This document shows positions 47,598 to 56,528 of a stretch of 64,000 nt of DNA, in pieces. This DNA comes from Pycnococcus provasolii. Its lineage: Eukaryota > Chlorophyta > Pseudoscourfieldiophyceae > Pseudoscourfieldiales > Pycnococcaceae. A program made the position numbers and the translations under genes. The stretch spans positions 287,501 to 351,500 of the forward strand of contig OW568862.1 in assembly GCA_938743325.2 (NCBI GenBank). Reading direction: 5' to 3'. The notes under the pieces were generated by a model that saw only the letters and a list, made by a program, of their open reading frames with translations, had not been told where the DNA came from and ran no database searches. Every line of letters begins with the position of its first letter. Within the stretch, counting starts at the first letter, position 1.

Positions 47598-50465
47598 TCA
47601 GCCAGCTAGAAGCCGTTCGATCTGACGTCGTCTTTCATCTGGCAAATCGAACTTCGCGATTGTTCGGAGTCTATGAAAACGCTTTCTATCATTATCTTGA
47701 GCTTCAGCATTTCGCAACGGCTTCTTAGGCGTCTGTCGATCTGTTTTCCAGCCATCGTCTCCGCCAGCACCCAAAACGCCCTGAACCTTTCGCCCCGTCG
47801 CGCTGGCCTTCGCGGGCGTCACCTGCATGGTCGAGATGCCCGATTTTCCCTCGCCAGTTGCCGCGCCCTCGCCAAGATCATCGTCTCCATACTCATTCGC
47901 TTGGCTGAGAACGAGCTTGCCGATGTTATTCAGCGAAGTGGTTGTTCGGAAGTGAGGTAAACGCAGCCCCGCGCCGCTCGCAGCGAGCTGACGCTTGATC
48001 GATATACGATAATGCGTCCGGTCAGTGTGCACACCGGAGGGTGTTGAAATTTCGTCCGAGCGACTTATCGTCGCACGACGATTGTACCCGGCGGTCTCCT
48101 CGAGCAGCGATGGCAGCTGTGGCAGCTGTACGGTAGGCTTGTGCTGTGTCACTGCTGCGCTTCTCCCAGGGGTCCTCGGGATCGTTGACTTGACGGAATA
48201 CGCGAGGCGCCCGCCGGAGCCACCGCCGGAAAGGCGAGCGCGGTGTCCTGGCGAAGTTCCTTCCGTGATTGCGGGAAGAAGTCCGGTACCCATGTCGCTT
48301 CCAGCTGGTCGCGAGTGCTTGAAGCCATACGCACCTGGGCGCGGAGACAGCTCTGGTGGTGCTGGAAAGGAAAGCGGAGTTGGCTGGTTCGCAGGTGCCT
48401 CGCCAATGCGCCGTGCAATCACATCAAGGCACATGTCTATCAAGTCTCGCCGCCAGTCCATTACCGTTGCAATGCCCTGCAGGGCAGTCGAGGGCATCTG
48501 ATAGATCTCATCTCGATGCACCGTCAGCGCTGTAACCTTTGACATACACACAATCGTGTGCGGCGATGTGCGCCGCACCTTCTCGGTCGTTTTGCTAATA
48601 TGTCCAGTCTCGCGCATGACCTCCTTCTTTTCACGAAGCTCAAGCTCGTCCATGGTGTTCCCAACAGTGGCTCCGCGCACGAGCGTCAAGAGCGAGAAGA
48701 TCGCGGGGAGTCGCCCTCGATTCAGAGCTTGTCCACCAAGCGCGGCAGCTACGCTGAGGGCGCGAGCTTTCTCCGTTTCGAGCTCGGGGTCACCTTTCCG
48801 GGCGTTCGTTCTTCGGCGCATGTGCCACCACGGCCTCCCATCCTCGTCAAGCTCCACATCGCCGTCGCCTAGCCATGGCTTCGCATTGCGCTCAGCCTCA
48901 GCCTGTGCAAAGGCGGCAGCGCGCGCAGCCGGCGTGTCAATCTGACCCCCAGCCTCAAGCATGCGGATGCGACCTTGAACGTGCGCGCGCTCCACCTGTA
49001 GCTGGCACTCGCCACTGGTAATGACAAAAAGGCTGTCCGAGAAGAGTCCGTCCTCGAAGGTGTCGCGAGATAAATGCGTGTCGTTCGCTTCTCGCTCGCG
49101 GTAGAGCACGTGGCCGCGGTCAAACTCGTGAGGCTTGAAGAAAAATGACATGCTTATGAGTTCCTTGCGCTGTGACTTGTCAAACGCCGTGACTGAGCTC
49201 ATGAACGTGACCTTTTTCTCCAAGTCTTGTGCCATTCCACCCTTGAGGATGTTTTGGTACTCCTCGCGGTTGATCGATGCGAGAATGCCCACCTTCGTCA
49301 CGCACGAGACTGTCGCGCTGCGCTGGCCTGAGCTAATCAGAGCGAGCTCTCCGAACCAGCCTCGGGATCGGATCTCGTTCACCTTCTTCCAGCGACGGTT
49401 GGAGCGCGGCGTGCCAAGTTCGTCGCGCCCATCGTCGCCCATCAGTGATGCCACCCTCGCATTCAATGCATGGTCGGCTTCCTTCGCACTGGAGGCGGCG
49501 TTGCCAGCTTCGCCGTCGAGATCTTCGTCTGATGCAGCAGACACAACCGACTCGATAGATTGTCTGGGTGTCGCGAGGTTGACCGAGCCAGCAGACCTGC
49601 GAGGTTTGACTTGCTGAACGCTCATGCTGAGACCCGCGAGCTCCTGAGACTCGCGAGCTTGGCTGAGTAGCTGTGACGTCGTCTCAAAATCAATGCTATC
49701 AACGCTGCCCCGTCTTGGCGCTGGCCTCATCTTGATTGAGCTGGAGTTCTGCGAAGTCGTCATTTTCTCCTTCTGTCGCCGCCGGTTGCGCTGGTCCATG
49801 CGCCGAAGCGCATTGTCCCAGGTCGCGTCTTCGTTGCCAGCATCACTGTCGCCCATAGCATGCCACGGGACGTTGCCAAGTGCAGCCTCGGCGACAGTGG
49901 GCGAAACTGGCGACGGCGGCCTGTCATTTGATTCCACAAGCTTTGTCGAAAGCTTCTCCAAGTTCAGCAATCCTGGAGCGGCCTTTGGCGGCGAAGGCGA
50001 CACATCGTCGTCCAACTCTTTGCCTGAGCCGCTTTTTCCGAGCGCGAGTTCGACGGCTGCAACGTTATCTGGCTCGTCCTGCGCCTTGAGGATGTGCACC
50101 GCGAACGTTCCCTCGATGACGATGTAGAACTTGTCGCCCGTATCTCCTTGCGTGAAGACGATGTCTCCGGTGCTGAACCTCTCGAGCTGCATGCACTGCG
50201 CGAGTCGTTCTTGCTGGCTGTGCGAGAGCGCCTTGATTTCCGGCATGTTCGAGATGAAGGCGAGGACGGGCAGCACGGACTCTGGGTTTCTCTCCGCGAC
50301 TGGTTTTTCCAGTGCGTGGATGCACCTTTCCACGAGCGTGCCTTTCGCCTGCTTTTCGAACATCATGGCGGAGCCCGACGCCTGCCTGACAATTGTGGCC
50401 GCCCTCGTGAACCGCGACGGGCCCGGCGCTCCATATTGGCCGTGTGTCGATGACTGCAAGGTCAT
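47598..50465 (-). CDS. Protein with two interrupted cyclic-nucleotide-binding domains
   Basis: This 955-residue protein has CNB-domain strands at about 80-127 (ERFSTGDIVFTQGDTGDKFYIVIEGTFAVHIL). They resume at about 365-410 with GWFGELALISSGQRSATVSC, which fits the phosphate-binding cassette including the cAMP-contacting Glu and Arg. Some 235 low-complexity residues are inserted between these parts. A second, more divergent CNB fold begins near 430 (SFFFKPHEFDRGHVLYRERE) and has its own long insertion. No kinase, channel or GEF domain is present. The N-terminus is basic and the C-terminal 250 residues appear disordered. Similar multi-CNB proteins occur in ciliated protists, but I assign no function. 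It is intronless. Confidence 0.85.
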   Translation of the reverse strand: MTLQSSTHGQYGAPGPSRFTRAATIVRQASGSAMMFEKQAKGTLVERCIHALEKPVAERNPESVLPVLAFISNMPEIKALSHSQQERLAQCMQLERFSTGDIVFTQGDTGDKFYIVIEGTFAVHILKAQDEPDNVAAVELALGKSGSGKELDDDVSPSPPKAAPGLLNLEKLSTKLVESNDRPPSPVSPTVAEAALGNVPWHAMGDSDAGNEDATWDNALRRMDQRNRRRQKEKMTTSQNSSSIKMRPAPRRGSVDSIDFETTSQLLSQARESQELAGLSMSVQQVKPRRSAGSVNLATPRQSIESVVSAASDEDLDGEAGNAASSAKEADHALNARVASLMGDDGRDELGTPRSNRRWKKVNEIRSRGWFGELALISSGQRSATVSCVTKVGILASINREEYQNILKGGMAQDLEKKVTFMSSVTAFDKSQRKELISMSFFFKPHEFDRGHVLYREREANDTHLSRDTFEDGLFSDSLFVITSGECQLQVERAHVQGRIRMLEAGGQIDTPAARAAAFAQAEAERNAKPWLGDGDVELDEDGRPWWHMRRRTNARKGDPELETEKARALSVAAALGGQALNRGRLPAIFSLLTLVRGATVGNTMDELELREKKEVMRETGHISKTTEKVRRTSPHTIVCMSKVTALTVHRDEIYQMPSTALQGIATVMDWRRDLIDMCLDVIARRIGEAPANQPTPLSFPAPPELSPRPGAYGFKHSRPAGSDMGTGLLPAITEGTSPGHRARLSGGGSGGRLAYSVKSTIPRTPGRSAAVTQHKPTVQLPQLPSLLEETAGYNRRATISRSDEISTPSGVHTDRTHYRISIKRQLAASGAGLRLPHFRTTTSLNNIGKLVLSQANEYGDDDLGEGAATGEGKSGISTMQVTPAKASATGRKVQGVLGAGGDDGWKTDRQTPKKPLRNAEAQDNDRKRFHRLRTIAKFDLPDERRRQIERLLAG

Positions 50466-51171
50466 GTTTGCCTTGGTGAGGCCTTGGTGAGGCCTTGGTG
50501 AAACCTTGCAACCAGACTTAAGGCCGCACGTTGCTTAAGGCCGCAAGGTTGAGACTAATTAAGCACAACTTAAGAGCCACTTGTATTAATACGCAAGATG
50601 GCTTCGAAGGCGAAGGCGACGCAACGGCAGTGGGGAATGAAGGTGAGCCGACTACGGTGGAGTAGAAGGTGATGAAACTCCGACCAGGAGGCCCCCGACC
50701 TCCCATTAACCGTTGTAGAAGACCGTTCAGGGGAAGGGAATTTCGGTGCCCTCTCCGTTGTTTTCCCCCGTTATGTTCCCTACTAACGTGGTAAACCACC
50801 TACTTCACGACGCACTGACGGCGTTCTACAGGTCGGTTTTGAGCGCTGTTTTGTTCTGCATAAAGTCCATTATGAGAGACGAGGAATACAGCGCAACAAA
50901 CCGCGTCTTCAGCGCACAAATAGCGCAAAAGTTGATTTTTGGGGCTTCCCCCAAAACCGTTGGGTTCTTACGCGAATCCGGTGTTAAAAAGGTTCCATTC
51001 CATGTTCTTACCAACCACCAACCCCAACCCCCAAACGCGCCCAGACGTTCGGGTTCGGGTTCTGAATTCGGGTTCTGAATTCGGGTTTCTTGCCCCCACT
51101 CCCCAGTGCCTTGCTCCCATACAAAACCCTCGTCCTCCCTCCCCTCATTTTATTCTCGCGACCCTCCTTCC
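50466..51171. other. Intergenic, no gene seen
   Basis: This is the divergent interval upstream of the NDUFA2 gene. It contains GCCTTGGTGA(G/A) repeats next to the CNB gene start and two CGGGTTCTGAATT repeats (51054-51082). Confidence 0.45.
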
Positions 51172-51450
51172 ATGGCGTCGAAGCTCGCGCTGAACGCCGC
51201 CGTGAGCGAGCTGCGGTTCGTGCTCTGCCAGTCGTCGCCGTCGTCCGCGGGAACGCGTGAGTTCGTCTCCAAAAGCTACGAGGCGATCAAAAAGGCGAAC
51301 CCGCGCCTGCCCGTGCTCATACGCGAGGCGGCGGGAGCGGAACCGTCGCTCTTTGTGCGCACTGCACCACAAGGTGTGGAGAAACGCTTGTCACTCGCAA
51401 ACCTAAACGCTGCGGATGTCAAAAAGGCGCTCGAGTCGCTCACAAAATAA
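51172..51450 (+). CDS. NDUFA2: NADH:ubiquinone oxidoreductase B8 subunit (NDUFA2)
   Basis: This 92-residue accessory subunit of mitochondrial complex I has the thioredoxin-like L51/S25/CI-B8 domain. The sequence follows the family closely: ELRFVLCQSSPSSAGTREFV, AIKKANPRLPVLIREAAG, EPSLFVRT, then LANLNAADVKKALESL. The length matches the usual 95-100 residues. The ATG at 51172 gives the normal family start; the frame upstream is low-complexity. No presequence is needed in this family. It is intronless. Confidence 0.92.
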   Translation: MASKLALNAAVSELRFVLCQSSPSSAGTREFVSKSYEAIKKANPRLPVLIREAAGAEPSLFVRTAPQGVEKRLSLANLNAADVKKALESLTK

Positions 51451-51691
51451 CTTCGGTGAACTTTATCTGTGACTGCTTATTTCAGTAATAGAATGGAGTG
51501 AGTGTCCTTCGTCCAACAACCGTCGGTTCCATTCACACCGAATCATTATTCACACAACCAGGCGCATTTTACTTGGCGCTGGTTCTACTCGAGAACTTGT
51601 TGTCGTTGTTGGATAACGTCGTATCAAAAGCACGCCTCCTCTCCAGGGTCAAACGGAACTATTCCTACAATAAAATCTTTACACAACTATC

Positions 51692-53182
51692 TTACAAAGA
51701 AAAGTTGAAACGAAACGGCTCGGCACTGTTGCTTCCCACGTCGTCGCGTGGTCGCTTTCTCGTTCTATCACAAAGCAGCACGTCCGGCGCGTGTTCGTGA
51801 AGCGTGTCACAAAATCGTCCGCCGAGCGTCGCGAGAGCGTCACCAGTCAAGCCCGAGACGTGGCGACCACCCTTGTCGAGCACAGCAAGCACCTTCGACA
51901 CATTCGCAGCGCTGCAGTAGTTTTGCGTTACCGCCACCGTCGGACCGTCCGCGGTGTTCACCGCGCTGTGCCACCATCCAGAAGGCACGAAGACAACGTC
52001 GCCGGCACGCGCAGTGCACTCGAGAGGACGCAACCGTGACCGCCGCACCGCGCGCCGATCCTCGTGCGCATCGCTATAGTAGTTGAAGAACCATTCGAGC
52101 AGGCTTATGGGCGTCAGCACGTCCGCGCCGTCCTCCGAAGGCTGTACGCCAGGAGGCGGCTCGCCGTCAGGAGGGTAGAACACCCAACGCTTCTCACCAA
52201 CCACAACCGCATTCCACGCGGATGTTCCGTTCGGGTCAACGTGGAAGAAGCTCCCTGAGTTGCGCGCGCCGATGATAAGCCAGCGGTAGTGCGGTCTCAC
52301 GTTGCTGTCCTCGTCGCCAAGATACGCAAATAGGTCGTCAGGGAGAAACGGCGGCGTTTCGTAGTCGTCCGCGAGCGCCGCGCTGCGCCGGAATGCGAGA
52401 GGGTCGAACAGGTAAAGAGGCGCCTCGTCCGTGTGGCAGTGTCGCATGTACGCGTAGAAGTCAGACGTTTTCTTCGGTGTTTCACCGACGACAGTGTCAG
52501 GCAACGAGGCAGCGAGGTACGCTTCGTCGCGCCACTTCTTCGTCGCGGGCCATGAAGACGCGGCACGACGAATGACCACGGGAACGTTCTTCTTCTCAAG
52601 CTCCTCGAATAGTTCGCGCGTCATCGTGTCTACGTCAACATCGAGAACGTTCTCCACCTGCATCCACTCGTCCTTCAGTGGCGTGGTTGCGCAGAGCCAC
52701 GGTCGGAACAGAAAGTCGCTTGCAAAACGCGGCAAGACGTTCGCAAGTCGTGTTGTTGTCTTCATTCCGAATGCTCGAAGGCACGCCAGTTTCCACGATC
52801 CGTCGCTTGCAAATCGCACAGGTGTTCCTGTGTTGATTGCCATGGCTCTCCACACGTCAGGCGCGTCTGCGAAGGCTTTGAGTGCGTGACTGGCGCACGC
52901 GAGACGTCCCAGGGTGACGCACGCCGACACACGCTGACACACGCACTTTGACGATTGGCTGCTAAAGGTATCGTCATCGCGGGCATCGACGCCTCCGTCG
53001 TTGACAACGATGCTGCTAATAATGTTGGCAATGATGAAGTCGTCAAGCACGCACAGTGTCCCCAGGGACGTCGAGCGAGACACGACTCTTTGATCGTCTT
53101 TGACTTCATTTTTTAGGCGTTCATCACGCGAGTACAGCTCACCGAGCGGGAGCGCCGGCGGGTGCAGATGCGGCGCCGTCAT
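51692..53182 (-). CDS. JmjC-domain dioxygenase, JMJD6-like with F-box-like N-terminus
   Basis: This 496-residue Fe(II)/2-oxoglutarate oxygenase shows the cupin iron site FHVDPNG (H and D ligands) and GWWHSAVN (distal H). The JMJD6-type segments WLIIGARNSGSFFHVDP and VVVGEKRWVFYPP surround it. Upstream, an F-box-like stretch (LGRLACASHALKAFADAPDVWRAMA, about 95-118) resembles plant JMJ21/22-type F-box/JmjC proteins. The substrates of such enzymes include protein lysine or arginine side chains; that of this one is unknown. The C-terminus has a basic patch RKRPRDD, a possible nuclear signal. It is intronless, and the start is a clear ATG. Confidence 0.9.
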   Translation of the reverse strand: MTAPHLHPPALPLGELYSRDERLKNEVKDDQRVVSRSTSLGTLCVLDDFIIANIISSIVVNDGGVDARDDDTFSSQSSKCVCQRVSACVTLGRLACASHALKAFADAPDVWRAMAINTGTPVRFASDGSWKLACLRAFGMKTTTRLANVLPRFASDFLFRPWLCATTPLKDEWMQVENVLDVDVDTMTRELFEELEKKNVPVVIRRAASSWPATKKWRDEAYLAASLPDTVVGETPKKTSDFYAYMRHCHTDEAPLYLFDPLAFRRSAALADDYETPPFLPDDLFAYLGDEDSNVRPHYRWLIIGARNSGSFFHVDPNGTSAWNAVVVGEKRWVFYPPDGEPPPGVQPSEDGADVLTPISLLEWFFNYYSDAHEDRRAVRRSRLRPLECTARAGDVVFVPSGWWHSAVNTADGPTVAVTQNYCSAANVSKVLAVLDKGGRHVSGLTGDALATLGGRFCDTLHEHAPDVLLCDRTRKRPRDDVGSNSAEPFRFNFSL

Positions 53183-53279
53183 TCCGGGAATATTCGTGAT
53201 GTGCGCGTTGCGTTCCGGAAAAGAAAAAGAAGAAAAAGAGGTGAGGCGTCGGAACCCCTAATCCCAATCTTATTTTTTA

Positions 53280-53441
53280 GGGAGAAATACAGTACGCCCC
53301 GAGCCAGAAAATCGAAATTGCAGTACGCCCCGTTTTCGTCCTAGTTCGCCCCGGAAAGAAATCCTAATTACAGTACGCCCCGGTCTGAAATTCTAACCCT
53401 AACCCTAACCCCAACCCACTGTATTCTGTCGTTGTCCGGTT
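53280..53441 (+). repeat. Left terminal inverted repeat of the MULE
   Basis: It contains CAGTACGCCCCG three times plus a TAGTTCGCCCCGG variant, plausible transposase binding sites. It also has a telomere-like stretch CTAACCCTAACCCTAACCCC at 53393-53412. Confidence 0.95.
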
Positions 53442-53482
53442 GTTGCCACTTCGGAAGGAACTCCTTATCCTCACCGTATCTC

Positions 53483-56092
53483 TCATTCTTCTCCAGATTC
53501 TTCTTGGGGCATCATGAACTCCTCCTCTTCATTCTCGTCGTCCTCATCTCCTCCAGGGAGCGCCAAAGTCGTGTCGTGAGCTGTGAGACTGAACTTTGGG
53601 CACTGCTTTGAGCGTGCATTGTGGCCTTTCATGCCACACACTTTGCACTTGTGCTGCTTGGCTGCATCCTCCACGGCGCTGAGATGCCTCTTCGGCTCTG
53701 CAGGACGGCCTTTTGGGCGAGGGCCTGCGACAGGATCCTTCAACGGGTGTTCAGGGAGTAGCGCAAGATCCGCTATGCACGGGATTGTTTTGCCTGCACG
53801 CCATTGGTGTACATACTCCCACTGCTCACGCCATCGCTTAGTAGTCTCCTGCGGCGGCAAAAACTTCGCAAGATCCACACCAGCAGACTTCGCGGCGCTC
53901 GCAAGAGAAACGCAGAAAGGACCTCCCACAATTTCAGGACGACAGCAAGTACACGTACCGTCATTTAGGTTCACTGTTTGGCAGATCCCTGGATACGACT
54001 TGTGCCACACTTTGGCGACACGTCGCAGGTTGTTTTGAAACACAACGACGCGGTCGCGGACCTTCTTTTTCGCCTCGCCGCCTGAGTTGAGCAGGAGACG
54101 AATCTTTGGCGGAGCGGCGTCAGTTCGTTTAGCCGCCGCCGCAATTCTTTTCTCCGTCTGGTTCTCGATTCCGTCCATCAGGTTCAAGAAACTTTGCACC
54201 ACGTTCGCGTTGTGACGGACGCTCTGGTTTGTCATCCAATTGTTCCAAGACTCAGCTGGGGAGGATACGGCATATCCGCGGAGATGCGCACCAGCTTCAA
54301 AAGCCGCGCGAAGATACTGACATTTGTCCGGCAGCTTTTCCAAGTACGCCTTTGTTTGGGCGTTCATGATGCTCTTCGCGTGCGCGAGCTTCGCCGCAGA
54401 GTATCCGTACACAGCCTCACGATACGCGTCGCGCCCTGCCGAGCCGACGCCGGGCTGGACGCGTACGTTTTCGCTGCGGTGTCTTTCGCACGAAAACCCA
54501 AGCATGTTCGGGAACACCTCCGCACGGGACGGCTTCAGGCCCTTATCTCCGTCGGTGATGTTTGCATGGGTGCTGACATCAAGAGCAGGATAATGTTCTT
54601 TCACGGCGCGGTAATGACTCGTCCAACTTTCCTTGTCTTCATTCATGATAGTCCAGGTGACACACATTGGAAGCAAATGGCGATTCGCGTCAAGTGTCGT
54701 AGTCGAGAGGAAAGTTCCTCCGAACGCACCCTCGCTATGCGCTCCATCTGCAAAGCTCGGAGTCTTCTCGACGAGCCCAGCGTTCCACAAAGCTTTGATT
54801 GCACCTGGTACGTACGTGTACCCAGTGAGGTATTCACCCCCTTCGTCGGTTATGTGTTCTGTGTTAGGCTCGACGAATGGAGTCTTTGCTTTATCAGGTA
54901 GATCCTTCTCCTTGAGCTCATGCTCTGCCTTCATGCGCGCCTTGTAGATCTTTTTCATCCCCTCCGCGTTCGTCGTGTGCACCGTGAGGTGACCGATGCC
55001 AGATGCGTTCACCAATTCAGCCAACGGCTTGAATTTGCTTGCAGATAAGGAGGCGGAGGCGAGCGCCTTCGCCTCCTTCAAGACCTTACCAGCGAACGCG
55101 TTCGTGACATCCTTCCCCACGTACGGCTGTACGTGGGCGACTGCATCGTTCGGCTTCATGTTGGCGTTCCTCGCCAGGGCCTCGGTCAATACGGGCGCGA
55201 GTTCGGGAGCAGTGTAAGCGTGGAAGTTTCCTTTCTTCTTGAACTCCGGCAAGACAACGCAAGTGTGGGCCTCGTGGGCCTTGCACAACCACTTGCCGTG
55301 GCAAAGTCTGAAAGATGTTTTGAAGGCACAGCCCTTTACAGGGCAAAGTGCGCGAACAAAATCAGCACTTTTTTGGCCTTTTCCATTAGGTCCGTCAGAG
55401 AAAGACAAAGCTTTCTTGTCTCTCTCTGCACACGCCTTAATGTTCGCAAGTACTGCACTGCGGTGCGGATAAGTTGTTGACCCAGCCACAAAGGTAACGT
55501 GCTCCGCCTCGCTGACTCTCATTGGCTTCAAAGGGCTTTCCATTTTCAAAATCTCAGCAGCCTCCTCCCGCCGCCTTTGCTGAAGCTCCTTCTTCACCTT
55601 CTTCTTTTCCGGAGTTGAAATTGGGGATACTTGAGCTGGACGTCCACGTCGCCTTTGTGTACTAGCATCCTCAGGATCATGCGCACCGTCTGCCGGAGGA
55701 TCATGCGCACCGTCTGCCGGAGGTTCAAGCGCACCGTCTGCCGGAGGATCATGTGCATCGTCTGCCGGAGGTTCAAGCGATTCCGCTGCCGGAGGATCAT
55801 GTGCATCGTCTGCCGGAGGTTCAAGCGCTTCCTTTGCAAGATCACCCCGCGTTTGAACTCCTCCACGTGCACGGCGCGTAGAGTGTGCCCGAGTCCTTGA
55901 AGCATCGTATTCTCCAACGCCACGACTTGAACCAGCTTGCGCGGTAAACAACGCGCGACTTGTAGCCGCAGATCGTCGTGTAGCTCCTCGCGATGTTGAT
56001 GTCTGTGTGTTGTTCTCACGATTAAGTTGCAGCAATGTTGCTGCGACGTTCCCACTTGGACTAGCTAGTACGGCACGCTGCCTGGGTGCCAT
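53483..56092 (-). CDS. MULE transposase with C-terminal zinc knuckle
   Basis: This 869-residue transposase has a basic N-terminus and 8-residue repeats (PPADDAHD/PPADGALE, about 95-142). A Cys/His zinc-binding-like segment follows (CPVKGCAF...CHGKWLCKAHEAHTC, about 250-284), resembling the FLYWCH/WRKY-GCM1 fold common in MULEs. The DDE domain has candidate acids D449 (FADGAHSEG), D514 (NITDGDKG) and E614 (SSPAESWNNW, matching the SNxxES-type motif). A CX2CX2-type SWIM-like stretch (TCTCCRPEIVGGPFC) and a zinc knuckle CKVCGMKGHNARSKQC follow near the acidic C-terminus. It is full length with no break. Confidence 0.92.
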   Translation of the reverse strand: MAPRQRAVLASPSGNVAATLLQLNRENNTQTSTSRGATRRSAATSRALFTAQAGSSRGVGEYDASRTRAHSTRRARGGVQTRGDLAKEALEPPADDAHDPPAAESLEPPADDAHDPPADGALEPPADGAHDPPADGAHDPEDASTQRRRGRPAQVSPISTPEKKKVKKELQQRRREEAAEILKMESPLKPMRVSEAEHVTFVAGSTTYPHRSAVLANIKACAERDKKALSFSDGPNGKGQKSADFVRALCPVKGCAFKTSFRLCHGKWLCKAHEAHTCVVLPEFKKKGNFHAYTAPELAPVLTEALARNANMKPNDAVAHVQPYVGKDVTNAFAGKVLKEAKALASASLSASKFKPLAELVNASGIGHLTVHTTNAEGMKKIYKARMKAEHELKEKDLPDKAKTPFVEPNTEHITDEGGEYLTGYTYVPGAIKALWNAGLVEKTPSFADGAHSEGAFGGTFLSTTTLDANRHLLPMCVTWTIMNEDKESWTSHYRAVKEHYPALDVSTHANITDGDKGLKPSRAEVFPNMLGFSCERHRSENVRVQPGVGSAGRDAYREAVYGYSAAKLAHAKSIMNAQTKAYLEKLPDKCQYLRAAFEAGAHLRGYAVSSPAESWNNWMTNQSVRHNANVVQSFLNLMDGIENQTEKRIAAAAKRTDAAPPKIRLLLNSGGEAKKKVRDRVVVFQNNLRRVAKVWHKSYPGICQTVNLNDGTCTCCRPEIVGGPFCVSLASAAKSAGVDLAKFLPPQETTKRWREQWEYVHQWRAGKTIPCIADLALLPEHPLKDPVAGPRPKGRPAEPKRHLSAVEDAAKQHKCKVCGMKGHNARSKQCPKFSLTAHDTTLALPGGDEDDENEEEEFMMPQEESGEE

Positions 56093-56138
56093 GGGCTCGA
56101 AATGTTTTGGCGCGAGAAATGGACAAAAAGGTCCAAAA

Positions 56139-56300
56139 AACCGGACAACGACAGAATACAGTGGGTTGGGGTTAGGGTTAGGGTTAGAATTTCAGACCGG
56201 GGCGTACTGTAATTAGGATTTCTTTCCGGGGCGAACTAGGACGAAAACGGGGCGTACTGCAATTTCGATTTTCTGGCTCGGGGCGTACTGTATTTCTCCC
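56139..56300 (-). repeat. Right terminal inverted repeat of the MULE
   Basis: This is an exact inverted copy of 53280-53441, including the telomere-like stretch, here reading GGGGTTAGGGTTAGGGTTAG on the plus strand. Confidence 0.95.
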
Positions 56301-56528
56301 TATTTTTTAAGGGAGTTCCTTCGGGGTTGCAATTCGGGGTTCGTTCCTTCCGGGGAAGAAATCCGACAGACGACATTTGTTGCTACACTCACCTTATTAT
56401 TACCAGCCTAGGTGGTGAAACCGTGTTGATCACTTGTGTGATGAAGAAGGGAAAAAACGTAGTCCTGAGTTGGTACGGTAACAATAACATGCCTTGATTC
56501 TCTACTGCTGTGTCGTTAACGCCTTACC

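Larger units (their letters stand above)
53280..56300 (-). mobile_element. Complete Mutator-like (MULE) DNA transposon
   Basis: This 3021-bp element has 162-bp perfect terminal inverted repeats (53280-53441 and 56139-56300) and a perfect 9-bp target duplication TATTTTTTA (53271-53279 and 56301-56309). It carries a single uninterrupted transposase ORF. The identical TIRs, intact duplication and open ORF point to a recent insertion, potentially still active. The TIRs begin GGGAGAAATACAGTACGCC. Confidence 0.95.
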
